38,587 nucleotides of DNA from Verrucomicrobiota bacterium. GTDB taxonomy: Bacteria > Verrucomicrobiota > Verrucomicrobiia > Opitutales > Opitutaceae. The notes under the pieces were generated by a model. The model had not been told where the DNA came from, searched no databases, and saw only the letters and a program-made list of their open reading frames with translations. A program made the translations under genes and the position numbers. This document shows, one piece after another, positions 1-7,320 of this stretch; position 1 is the stretch's first letter, and every line of letters starts with the position of its first letter. Where the stretch lies: NCBI GenBank assembly GCA_963205455.1, contig CAUJJL010000189.1:1-38587 (forward strand). The letters run 5' to 3'.

Positions 1-1058
1 TCGCCCTCGAAATCCTTCTTCTCGATCGCCGCCAGGATTTTGTTGAAATCAAACACCGAGGCCACGGGTTGCAGCTTGCCACCGGCAGCGATCCAGCGTC
101 CCGACGGATCGGTGTCGATGCCGTGAGGCGACTTTGGTACCGGCAGGAAATAGATCACGCCTGGCACCTTTGCAGGATCGATGACGGGCGCTCCCGCCAT
201 CTCGGTGAACTGCCCCGCCTTGATCGCTGCCTCCGCGGCCTTCCAGTTGACCACCGCCGCATAATCGTGTTCGGCCTGGGTCGATGTCGCCTCGAGTGTC
301 TCATGCGCCATCTCGGTATTGTACGACGTCCAGAATGCCCAGCCCTCGCTCGGGCCTTTGCCGGTGGAACCGAGGTCCCAGTCGAACGGAGGCGTGAGGA
401 TCTGCCAGCCGACGCTCATCGTGCCGTCCTGCGGATCAACCTTGATGCCCGAGACCATGCCGCTGAATTCCTTTTCGTAGTCCTTCGGATCTGCGTAACG
501 GCCCTTGGGCAGCGGCACCGAGAATCGGCTCGCGACGAGCACATATTCGGTGTTGTCCGTCACGAACGACGAGCCGTGGTTGCCGGAGGAGTTCGGGATC
601 GGCCCGAGGATCTGGTGGGTTTTGAAATCGCGAAGATCGATGCGGGCGATGCGGTTGTTGGCATTGTCGTTCACGAACAGGTATTTCCCGTCATAGACCC
701 CGCCGGTCTTCGATAGGCCCGGATGGTGCACATCCCCCCAGGTGAAGTTGCCCAGCATGGCCTTGGATTCGTCGTCATACCCGTATCCAGTTGCCGGATA
801 CGGAGCAAACACGGGGATCGTCGAGATGTGACGCATCGAGGGAATGCCCGCGACGTACACCTGGCCGGAGTGGCCGCCGGAATAGAAGAGATAGTACTTG
901 TCCATTTCACCCGGGGCGACCCAGGTGCGGGCGGCGGCGGAATTCGCCGCTGCCTTTCCGGAATTGGAGGCGCCCGCCCCTCCCGGAGGATTACAGCCAG
1001 TGAGGGCCACCAGGGCGGTGGCCACCGGCAATGCGTAGTGATGCAGTTTCATAGTCAT
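1..1058 (-). CDS. nosZ: Nitrous oxide reductase, clade II (Sec/lipoprotein type), C-terminus beyond window
   Basis: NosZ reduces N2O to N2 in the periplasm, using a tetranuclear CuZ site fed by a CuA domain. The frame is open from the ATG at 1058 (or 1052, giving MKLHHYAL) to the left edge, about 350 codons. Visible propeller signatures are GDVHHP (H109, H110, numbering from 1052), FVNDNANNRIARIDL, a NHG histidine (H159) and KSPHGID (H310). These correspond to CuZ ligands H129, H130, H178 and H326 of the Pseudomonas stutzeri enzyme. The CuA domain and remaining ligands lie outside the window. The N-terminus is not Tat-type: a short hydrophobic stretch ends in LTGC (C20), a lipobox, so the enzyme may be lipid-anchored. 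It starts 13 bp after the stop of the azurin-like gene and is probably co-transcribed with it from the FNR-type promoter near 1640. No Shine-Dalgarno is visible. Confidence 0.95.
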   Translation of the reverse strand, partial: MTMKLHHYALPVATALVALTGCNPPGGAGASNSGKAAANSAAARTWVAPGEMDKYYLFYSGGHSGQVYVAGIPSMRHISTIPVFAPYPATGYGYDDESKAMLGNFTWGDVHHPGLSKTGGVYDGKYLFVNDNANNRIARIDLRDFKTHQILGPIPNSSGNHGSSFVTDNTEYVLVASRFSVPLPKGRYADPKDYEKEFSGMVSGIKVDPQDGTMSVGWQILTPPFDWDLGSTGKGPSEGWAFWTSYNTEMAHETLEATSTQAEHDYAAVVNWKAAEAAIKAGQFTEMAGAPVIDPAKVPGVIYFLPVPKSPHGIDTDPSGRWIAAGGKLQPVASVFDFNKILAAIEKKDFEG

Positions 1059-1071
1059 CGTGTGGTTGAGC

Positions 1072-1596
1072 TTATTCGACGATCAGTTCGCCCTTCATCC
1101 CGACCTGGAAGTGGCCGGGGAAGGTGCAGAGAAAAGTGTAGCGTCCGGGTTTGGTCGGGGCTTTGAAATACGCGGTGTCGGATTCGCGCGGTCCCAGCAG
1201 CTTCGTGTGGGCAAGGATGCGGTCCTTGTAGGCGGCGGGAACATAGTCCGTCTTCACCGCGGTCGAGGCATCATTCACAAAGGCGTTGATGTCGACGCCC
1301 TCGGCGACAAGAACCCAGTTGTGCCCCATGGAGAACTTGGGCATCGTGCCTTCATTGCGAAGGGTGACGGCCAATGCCTCACCTGGCTTTGCGCGGATTT
1401 CGGTGAGGCTGAACTTCATCGTGTCGTTACCTGTAATCGCAATTGCACGCCCCTCCTTCGGTCCTTCCTTCTGGACTGAGGCTGCCTGGGCTGCCGGCTT
1501 GCTGGCGGCACCGCTCTCGGACTTGCCGCAACCGCTCAGGCTCATGGCCGCAAGCGTCGCACTGATGATAGTGAGGAGTTGGATATAAGTTTTCAT
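1072..1596 (-). CDS. Azurin-like type I copper lipoprotein
   Basis: Cupredoxin of 174 aa, expected to carry electrons in the periplasm, here most simply to NosZ, whose gene follows after 13 bp. It has a signal peptide with a textbook lipobox LSGC (C23), an Ala/Lys-rich linker (24-50), then an azurin domain (51-174). Azurin signatures are GNDTMKF, MGHNWVL, IAHTKLLG and FLCTFPGH. The type I copper ligands are H92, C157, H162 and M167, all present. Azurins are usually soluble; the lipid anchor is a difference. The start at 1596 leaves only about 6 nt between the predicted transcription start (about 1602) and the ATG. Family assignment is firm; the role as NosZ donor is inferred from position. 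Confidence 0.92.
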   Translation of the reverse strand: MKTYIQLLTIISATLAAMSLSGCGKSESGAASKPAAQAASVQKEGPKEGRAIAITGNDTMKFSLTEIRAKPGEALAVTLRNEGTMPKFSMGHNWVLVAEGVDINAFVNDASTAVKTDYVPAAYKDRILAHTKLLGPRESDTAYFKAPTKPGRYTFLCTFPGHFQVGMKGELIVE

Positions 1597-1608
1597 GGAA
1601 ACAGGCTC

Positions 1609-1650
1609 AGTCTAGCCTCACTCCCCCACTTCTGCCTTGACATGCATCAA
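1609..1650 (-). promoter_or_regulatory. FNR/DNR-type box and promoter for the azurin-nosZ operon
   Basis: The 14-mer TTGACATGCATCAA at 1637-1650 matches the FNR/DNR consensus TTGAT-N4-ATCAA with one arm substitution; the flanking C and G extend the dyad. On the minus strand its centre (1643.5) is 47 nt upstream of the azurin ATG. At class II FNR spacing (-41.5) the start would be about 1602, and a -10-like TAGACT sits at 1614-1609, where expected. This suggests low-oxygen or NO-responsive activation of azurin and nosZ. It is a pattern match only, with no direct proof. Confidence 0.7.
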
Positions 1651-1689
1651 GCAAACGCGATTCCGGCGGCCTCCTCCCAATTTCGATGG

Positions 1690-1733
1690 CCTTGACTTGT
1701 ATCAAGGCGGTTGAGCCGCACCCGTGCTATGTT
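1690..1733 (+). promoter_or_regulatory. FNR/DNR-type box and promoter for the SCO-DUF2249 operon
   Basis: CCTTGACTTGTATCAAGG (1690-1707) contains TTGAC-N4-ATCAA at 1692-1705, with 7-nt arms and a single mismatch. Its centre is 1698.5. A -10-like TATGTT at 1728-1733 lies where a class II FNR promoter with a start at 1740 would have it, and 1740 is the A of the preferred ATG of the SCO gene. The predicted transcript is therefore leaderless. This is the second of two similar boxes in the divergent region, one serving each direction. Confidence 0.7.
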
Positions 1734-1739
1734 CTGTCA

Positions 1740-2606
1740 ATGGATGTTCGGTGCCGACAGTTCCGCTTCGTGCTCTTCCTGGGCCTGATTGCCCAGGCCT
1801 TCGTGTCATGCTCCAAGGCACCAAAGAACGAATCACACCGTGTAACGGGTGTTGTTCGCGAAAAGCTGTCCGAATCAAGCCTGCTGATCGCCCATGATGA
1901 AATCCCGGGGTTCATGGCACCCATGACCATGGCGTTTGACCTGGCGGACCCGAAGGACAGCGCGAAATTGAAACCTGGTGACCGCGTCCGGTTCCGCCTT
2001 CAGCAAAAGGGGGAGCTCTGGATGGCCGATCGCTTCGAGGTCCTGGGACGGGAAACCTCAAGTGGCGCCGGTCTCGCGAAGGTGACCCGTCTCCGCCCCG
2101 GCGATGCAATGCCGCCCTTTTTGCTGCGGGATGAGCGCGACCAACCCCTCGCCCTGGAAACCTTGCACGGCCGTTTTACGCTCGTGACCTTCATCTTCAC
2201 CCGTTGTCCGGTGCCTGAATTCTGTCCGGCGATGGCCCTGAAATTCGGCGCCCTTCAGGAGCGCTTCGAGCGCGAAACCCAAACCCGATCCTCGCCCTCA
2301 CTGCGGCTGTTGAGCATCACGCTCGATCCCGAGTACGATCAACCCGCGCAATTGGCAGCGTATGGCACGGCGGTCGGAGCAAATCCAGCAATCTGGAATT
2401 TCGCCACGGGCACTTCGGGTGACATCGCCACCCTCGCGCGCCAGTTCTCGGTGTTTACCGAGCGCAAGGGCGTCCTTCTCGACCATACCCTGTGCACCGC
2501 CCTGATCGGACCGGAAGGCCGGATCCTCGAAATCTGGCGCGGCAACGGTTGGAAGCCTGATGACATCTTCGGATTCATTGAAACTCACACACGAAACTCC
2601 CGCTAA
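1740..2606 (+). CDS. CusF-like/SCO1 fusion, periplasmic copper chaperone
   Basis: A 288-aa protein from ATG 1740, chosen because it yields a signal peptide ending FVSC (C24, probable lipobox); a longer frame from 1686 would place extra residues before the signal. Residues 33-105 resemble the CusF/copper-binding domain, with the PMTMAF motif (M62, M64) and H52. Residues 115-288 are a SCO1/SenC thioredoxin-like domain with FTRCPVPEFCP (C156, C162) and the conserved copper-ligand histidine H249 in LLDHT. The cysteine spacing is CX5C rather than the usual CX3C. SCO proteins load copper into CuA centres, so delivery to NosZ or an oxidase is plausible. It heads the plus-strand arm of the locus, with 65 nt to the next gene. 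Confidence 0.88.
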   Translation: MDVRCRQFRFVLFLGLIAQAFVSCSKAPKNESHRVTGVVREKLSESSLLIAHDEIPGFMAPMTMAFDLADPKDSAKLKPGDRVRFRLQQKGELWMADRFEVLGRETSSGAGLAKVTRLRPGDAMPPFLLRDERDQPLALETLHGRFTLVTFIFTRCPVPEFCPAMALKFGALQERFERETQTRSSPSLRLLSITLDPEYDQPAQLAAYGTAVGANPAIWNFATGTSGDIATLARQFSVFTERKGVLLDHTLCTALIGPEGRILEIWRGNGWKPDDIFGFIETHTRNSR

Positions 2607-2671
2607 GGGTCGTACCAATTCGGTCGCAGCGGGCGCAGTCCCGTTTCTCCTCACCCAAATTCTTCATCATC

Positions 2672-3235
2672 ATGAATACAAAATCATCCCTCGAATCCTC
2701 CGCCCCAACAACTGATGCATCGGATGTCTTCGATGTTCGCATCATCCCCGGCCGCGAAAAGCACGCCCGAATTTTTCAACGCTGGTATGACCTGCCGGTT
2801 GGAAAGTCCTTTGTGCTCCTCAACGACCACGATCCCGTTCCGCTCTACTACCAGTTTCAGGCACAGTTTCCCGAGGCCTATTCATGGGTCTATCTCCAGG
2901 AAGGTCCCGAAGAATTTCGGGTTCGTATCACCAAGACTGCGGCGGTCACTCCACCACCTCCGCGCCAACCCGGCACCGTACCAGTTGCCTCAAAGGGAAA
3001 CGCACCCGCCGCCAATGCAATGACCCTGGAAATCGACGCCCGCGGGCTCGAGCCACCCGAGCCCCTGGTGCGAATTCTAGCCGCCCTGGAGACCCTTCCC
3101 GCCGGTCACCAGCTACGTGCATGCACCGATCGCGAGCCCTGCCATTTGTTCGGCGAAGCGCGCCAGCGTGGATTCAATCATGATTGTCGGGCCCAGCCCG
3201 ATGGAAGCTGGATTACGCTGCTTCAGCGGGCATAG
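2672..3235 (+). CDS. Two-domain DUF2249 protein
   Basis: Cytoplasmic protein of 187 aa with no signal peptide. An N-terminal DUF2249-like domain (about 20-88: IIPGREKHARIFQRW, FVLLNDHDPVPLYYQF) is followed by a Pro/Ala-rich linker (about 92-112). A second DUF2249-like domain follows (about 117-187: EIDARGLEPPEP, HDCRAQPDGSW). DUF2249 proteins have a TusA/SirA-like fold and recur near denitrification and NO-handling genes; their biochemical function is not established. The gene abuts the next one: its TAG at 3233-3235 lies 39 nt before the preferred ATG of the membrane protein. It is presumably part of the FNR-controlled transcript. Confidence 0.82.
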   Translation: MNTKSSLESSAPTTDASDVFDVRIIPGREKHARIFQRWYDLPVGKSFVLLNDHDPVPLYYQFQAQFPEAYSWVYLQEGPEEFRVRITKTAAVTPPPPRQPGTVPVASKGNAPAANAMTLEIDARGLEPPEPLVRILAALETLPAGHQLRACTDREPCHLFGEARQRGFNHDCRAQPDGSWITLLQRA

Positions 3236-3274
3236 TTGGCGCGTCACACGCCCGAGCCCGACACAATCCCAGCG

Positions 3275-4672
3275 ATGAGCCAGCCTTCAACCGCCGCAAG
3301 CCCCCGCCCAGCAGCATCTCCCCAGCACGGTAGTTGGCTTGCGGCGCAGGGCCGATTGCCGCTGGCATTCATGGGGCTCGCCTTGGTCTGGCTATTTGCA
3401 GGAACGCTGTTCCTTGCCGTACAGCCCGATCTGCTGGCCCTGCCCCATGCCCACCCTCATCTGGTTGCGCTCACCCACGCCTGGCTGCTCGGGTTCTTCC
3501 TGACGGTTGCCTGCGGTGCGGCGTACCAACTGGCACCGGTAGCATTGGGAACAACCCTTTGTAGCGAACGCAAGGGATGGTGGCATTTTGGCATTCATGC
3601 GGTCGGAGTGCCCGGCATGGTCGCCAGCTTCTGGTTCTGGGATCTCGAACAGGTCGGTCACTTCGGACTTCTCGTAGCAATCGGAGCCGGCATCTACGTC
3701 TACAATCTCTGGATGACGGTCCGGCGTGCCAATCGTCCCGGACTGATCTCCACGTCACTTCGTGCATCCGCAGTCTGGCTTGTCATCACGCTGCTGATGG
3801 GACTCACCCTCGCGGCCAATCGATTTTGGTACTTCATTCCTCTCGACCCCATTGTGCTGCTCCGTGTGCACGCCCACGCGGGCATCGCGGGTTTTTTTGT
3901 CACACTCCTGCAAGGGGTAACCTTCCAGCTTGTCCCCATGTTCACCCTCGGAGAGGTCCCCGATTGGACAATGCCAACCCGGGGATTCTGGATGACGCAG
4001 ATCGCGCTTGTCGGCCTGCTCCCGGCCTTTCTTCTGCGACTGCCCTGGGTGCAGACGGCCATGGGAATCCTGCTCTTGAGCGGACTCGCGTGCTCAGCCG
4101 TTGCCCTGCGCAAGGTTCTGGCGACCCGAAAAAAGCGCGCGCTCGATTCCGGTGTTCAGGCCTTTTTTGTCGGGATCGCCGTGCTGTTCCTCGCAGGGCT
4201 CGTGGGGCTGGCATTGGTCTGGCCTGGGTCGACCGGGGGATCCGCCAGCGGCGGACTCAGCGCAATGGTCTATGCGATCATCATCGTCCTCGGTGGATTG
4301 CTGCCCTGCTTTTGCGGGATGATGGGCAAGATCGTGCCCTTCCTGACCTGGATGCGCGCCTACGGCCCGCGCGTCGGCCGCGAACGTGTCCCGCTCGCAA
4401 GCGCACTCGGTATCCGCTGGACGGAACGATCAGGCCTCGTGCTGCAGCTTCTCGCCGTTGCCCCGCTAGCCGTCGGTGCATGGATTCTGGATACATCGTG
4501 GCTCCTTGCCGGCTCCCTCCTCCTGGCCGTCGGCGTCGGGCTCTTTCTTTTCAATCAGCTTTGCATCCTTCGGCACCTCTGGAAGAAACAGCAATTGAGT
4601 CCTTCGCCGGTGCGGCTCGGCGACACCGGTGTTCAACAGGCCGCTGTTCAGGAAGTCAGTCCTCGGCAGTAG
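3275..4672 (+). CDS. 12-TM haem-copper-oxidase subunit I/NnrS-like membrane protein
   Basis: About 465 aa with 12 hydrophobic segments by eye. I chose ATG 3275; a TTG directly after the previous stop (3236) would add 13 polar residues. Putative metal or haem ligands cluster in HAHPHLVALTH (H58, H60, H62, H68) before and in TM2, and in RVHAHAG (H199, H201) in TM6. TM2, TM6 and TM10 share a helix-ending pattern GxxYQLxP / GVTFQLVP / GMMGKIVP; TM10 has C-F-C where the others have histidines. This resembles the cytochrome oxidase subunit I-like and NnrS-like proteins of denitrification loci, but no canonical CuB/haem a3 set is evident. A role in NO or nitrogen-oxide handling is inferred. DUF59 follows after 24 nt. 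Confidence 0.72.
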   Translation: MSQPSTAASPRPAASPQHGSWLAAQGRLPLAFMGLALVWLFAGTLFLAVQPDLLALPHAHPHLVALTHAWLLGFFLTVACGAAYQLAPVALGTTLCSERKGWWHFGIHAVGVPGMVASFWFWDLEQVGHFGLLVAIGAGIYVYNLWMTVRRANRPGLISTSLRASAVWLVITLLMGLTLAANRFWYFIPLDPIVLLRVHAHAGIAGFFVTLLQGVTFQLVPMFTLGEVPDWTMPTRGFWMTQIALVGLLPAFLLRLPWVQTAMGILLLSGLACSAVALRKVLATRKKRALDSGVQAFFVGIAVLFLAGLVGLALVWPGSTGGSASGGLSAMVYAIIIVLGGLLPCFCGMMGKIVPFLTWMRAYGPRVGRERVPLASALGIRWTERSGLVLQLLAVAPLAVGAWILDTSWLLAGSLLLAVGVGLFLFNQLCILRHLWKKQQLSPSPVRLGDTGVQQAAVQEVSPRQ

Positions 4673-4696
4673 GATTCCCTTTCTCCACGTTTCACA

Positions 4697-5008
4697 ATGA
4701 ATGAGCCCGATGAAGCCGCAGTGATCGCCGCCTTGCGCACGCTTCCTGATCCGGAATTCGGCATCAACATCGTCGACCTCGGCCTGGTCTACGACGTGAA
4801 ATGCACGGGTGGCGATGTCACGGTGACGATGACCCTGACGACTGAATCCTGTCCAGCCGGCAACTGGATCTATGAGGGTGCCAAGAATCTCGTGGCAGGT
4901 GTGCCTGGGGTAACCCACTCACAGGTCAATCTCGTCTTCGAACCCCATTGGTCGACGGCCATGCTGAGCGCGGATGCAAGGAAGCAACTCGGGCTTCCTG
5001 AGGAATGA
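4697..5008 (+). CDS. DUF59/MIP18 family Fe-S cluster assembly protein
   Basis: A small cytoplasmic protein (103 aa) covering one complete DUF59 (MIP18/PaaD/SufT-like) domain. Signatures are LPDPEFGINIVDLGLVYDV, the TMTLTTESCPAG segment with the conserved cysteine, and a C-terminal LVFEPHWS. Family members help insert or mature Fe-S clusters. It is the last gene of the plus-strand arm after SCO, DUF2249 and the 12-TM protein, suggesting maturation of a metal enzyme of anaerobic respiration. It ends only 6 nt from the convergent ABC permease, so no room is left for a conventional terminator between them. Confidence 0.88.
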   Translation: MNEPDEAAVIAALRTLPDPEFGINIVDLGLVYDVKCTGGDVTVTMTLTTESCPAGNWIYEGAKNLVAGVPGVTHSQVNLVFEPHWSTAMLSADARKQLGLPEE

Positions 5009-5014
5009 TCCGGC

Positions 5015-5851
5015 TCAGCCCTTGATCGCTCCCGCCACGACGCCTTTCACGATCTGCCGCTGGAGCAGGAGGTAGACGAGAAGAATGGGAATCGTCACAA
5101 GCACGATGCCCGCAAAGAGTGATCCGTAGGATCCGCGATACTGCGCCGTAATGGAGAGATTCGCCAGACCCATCGGCAAGGTCCGGGCTGAATCATCGAC
5201 ACCGCCGCTCGTCAGCATGAAGGCGAAGAAGTATTCCTTCCAGACTCCGATGAACTGGAAAATGGCCACGGTGATGAGTCCTGGACGCGCCAGCGGAAGC
5301 TGCACTTTCCAGAACGCGGCAAACTCGCTGCATCCGTCGATAACGGCGGCTTCGTAAAGCGAACGTGGCAATGACCGGAAGAAACCCGCGAGAATAAAGA
5401 CGGCAAAGGGAAGTCCGTTCGCAATGTAGACCGCAATCAGCCCAATCCGCGAGTTCAGCAACCCAAGCGTCTGAAGCTCGAAGAAGAGCGGCACGACCGC
5501 CAATTGCGCCGGTATCATCAGCCCCGCGAGAAACAGCCAGAAGACACCACGGCCCGCCGGGTGATGGAATCGCGCGAGGGCATAGGCAGCCATGGATCCA
5601 AGAAAAACAATGCCGGTCACCGACACGACCGTCACGACCAGACTGCTGAACAGGTAGTCGCCGAACCGGGCATCCCGCCACGCCTGCACATAATTTTCAG
5701 TCCTAAGATCGTCGAACGGAGGGAGGGCAAAGGCATCGCGGTAAATCGCGGCGTCGTCCTTGAGCGACGAATAGGCGACCCAGATCATGGGATACATCAC
5801 CCAGACCGCGTATCCGGCCAGCAGGAGGAATATCAACCGGCGCGAAGCCAT
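5015..5851 (-). CDS. ABC sugar transporter permease, MalG type
   Basis: Inner-membrane permease (278 aa), a MalG/CUT1-like subunit with six predicted membrane segments. The cytoplasmic EAA loop is clear at about 166-190 (YEAAVIDGCSEFAAFW followed by LPLARP), where the ATPase docks. Such proteins pair with a MalF-like permease, a binding protein and an ATPase to import oligosaccharides. None of these partners is present in the window. It follows the isomerase-like gene after 40 nt on the same strand and is the last gene before the convergent DUF59 gene. Substrate cannot be read from the sequence. Confidence 0.9.
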   Translation of the reverse strand: MASRRLIFLLLAGYAVWVMYPMIWVAYSSLKDDAAIYRDAFALPPFDDLRTENYVQAWRDARFGDYLFSSLVVTVVSVTGIVFLGSMAAYALARFHHPAGRGVFWLFLAGLMIPAQLAVVPLFFELQTLGLLNSRIGLIAVYIANGLPFAVFILAGFFRSLPRSLYEAAVIDGCSEFAAFWKVQLPLARPGLITVAIFQFIGVWKEYFFAFMLTSGGVDDSARTLPMGLANLSITAQYRGSYGSLFAGIVLVTIPILLVYLLLQRQIVKGVVAGAIKG

Positions 5852-5891
5852 GACTGCAACAGGGAGATAGACCGTGTCTCAGGCGACGCTC

Positions 5892-6746
5892 TCAGGAGAC
5901 CCTTGAGGCTGCCTCCGCAGCCACGGCGAGACATTCACGGATTTCCGCCATCGGGTTGTCGGGATGCTCTTCGTACTCGAGCGACAACGCCCCGTCAGCC
6001 GGGAACCTCACCTTTTTCAACGCATGGAACACGCCCATCACATCGAGGTGCCCTTTCCCCAGAATCACTCCTGTGGTCTTATCCTTCCGTTCTGCCACAT
6101 CCTTGAGGTGAATTCCATAGAGGCGGCCACCCATGCGCGTGATCGCCTCAACGGGATCCTGGTTGGAGCGGATAAAATGTCCGAGATCGGCAGTGAAGCC
6201 GATGCGTGGATCGCTGCCTTTCACGGCGTTGAGGCAGTCGTCGATGGTTGAGTACTGGGACCCCGGACCGTGATTGTGGATCGCGATTCGAAGATCGTAG
6301 GCAGCCACGAGCCTGTTGAGGCTCTCAAACGCGTCGGGAGCAGGATTGGCCGTGATGATCGGGATCTTCGCTGCACTGACAAATTTGAAGAAGGCCTCGT
6401 TTGCCGCATGATCCTTCGAGAACACCTGAACGCCGTGGCCGCTGATGGAAATGCCCCGGCGCGAACAGGCGTCGTTCATTTCCTTGATCTTGGCCGCATC
6501 ACGCGTCGCGGGAAAATGCAGGCGAAAGAACTCAATCCGACCGAGTCCCAATTCGCGCGTCCTGTCGAGCGCGCCTTCGACGCCGAACGCACGGAAACAA
6601 TAACTTTGAATCCCCATGGGGAAATCACCGTAGATCCTGCGCGGGCGCGGGGACATGTCCGCGAGCAGGCGAGGAACATCAAACCAGGTTGCGCCGCCCG
6701 CGGCGGCAACGGTCAGGGTGTGGGCAAGAAAGCGTCTGCGATTCAT
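5892..6746 (-). CDS. Secreted sugar phosphate isomerase/epimerase-like protein (xylose isomerase-like TIM barrel)
   Basis: A 284-aa protein with a twin-arginine-like leader (MNRRRFLAHTLTVAAAGGA) followed by an AP-endonuclease-2/xylose isomerase-like barrel. Candidate metal and catalytic positions lie in GRIEFFRLHFP, RIAIHNHG, IGFTADLGHF, YGIHLKDV and SLEYEEH. The family rearranges sugars or inositols; secreted members with Tat leaders are abundant in Verrucomicrobiota and Planctomycetota and are mostly uncharacterised. The downstream MalG-like permease suggests a sugar-related role. Fold assignment is confident, substrate unknown. Confidence 0.88.
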   Translation of the reverse strand: MNRRRFLAHTLTVAAAGGATWFDVPRLLADMSPRPRRIYGDFPMGIQSYCFRAFGVEGALDRTRELGLGRIEFFRLHFPATRDAAKIKEMNDACSRRGISISGHGVQVFSKDHAANEAFFKFVSAAKIPIITANPAPDAFESLNRLVAAYDLRIAIHNHGPGSQYSTIDDCLNAVKGSDPRIGFTADLGHFIRSNQDPVEAITRMGGRLYGIHLKDVAERKDKTTGVILGKGHLDVMGVFHALKKVRFPADGALSLEYEEHPDNPMAEIRECLAVAAEAASRVS

Positions 6747-6887
6747 GGAGCGGCATCATGGAATCGCATGAGTCGCAAGGCCAGTGAGAAGCGGATCACC
6801 GCGGTGAAATCTTACCCACCGGCACATCCACCGACATTCTGCCCTGCCGCATCAGGATGACGTGGGCGGGCGCTCCAAGCGCAAGGC

Positions 6888-7199
6888 TCAGGTCGGCTGA
6901 ACCGGCTGACGTTCGTGCACCCAGAAACGGGTCACGACGAGGTGCCCTTGGCGCACATCGTAACCCCATTCGGTGTCGAGCATCTCGGCCGGATTGGCAT
7001 TGGCGCCACCCTGCAAGGCAACCCTCTGCAACCGGCTCCATTCGCGGACCGCAAGGAGGCGGGCGGATACGAACGCCTCTTCAACTGAAGTGAACACCCC
7101 GCACGACTTGGTGCGCTGCGTCGGCTGCCCGTCTTTTCCGACCTCAAGGGAAAATTGCAGCACCGTGAACGCCGTGGTTGTTGACTTCAGATTTTCCAT
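6888..7199 (-). CDS. Small hypothetical protein
   Basis: A 103-aa protein from ATG 7199 (alternative ATG 7226 adds nine residues). No signal peptide, membrane segment or recognised domain. The composition looks like a real folded protein: FTVLQFSLEV, a charged middle (VEEAFVSARLLAVREWSRLQ) and a WGYDVRQGHLVVTRFWVHE end. It sits between the isomerase-like gene and the PqiC-like gene on the same strand, 121 nt from the latter. I do not recognise the family; coding status is likely but not certain. Confidence 0.5.
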   Translation of the reverse strand: MENLKSTTTAFTVLQFSLEVGKDGQPTQRTKSCGVFTSVEEAFVSARLLAVREWSRLQRVALQGGANANPAEMLDTEWGYDVRQGHLVVTRFWVHERQPVQPT

Positions 7200-7320
7200 G
7201 AAACGCAGCCTACATCTTTGGTCCAAAAATGCTAGGGATTTATCCTCAGTAGTATTGCGAATTCCTCATCCGCGGTTGAGGGGTTTTGTCCGCAACTTTG
7301 AGGGTAATTTCCGGTGGCAA

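Noticed and set aside
69..716. Plus-strand open frame of 215 codons
   Set aside because: It lies antisense to nosZ, is Arg-rich and has no family features; the minus-strand frame shows clear NosZ motifs.
3577..4704. Plus-strand open frame of 375 codons
   Set aside because: An alternate-frame shadow of the 12-TM protein; rich in Arg, Pro and Ser with no domain pattern.
6796..7041. Minus-strand 81-codon frame ending near the isomerase start
   Set aside because: Overlaps the more protein-like 6888-7199 frame and has no start context or known motif.
7262..7285. CCTCA/TGAGG hairpin between the small hypothetical gene and the PqiC-like gene
   Set aside because: Only a 5-bp stem with no T-run in the minus-strand direction of transcription; too weak to call a terminator.
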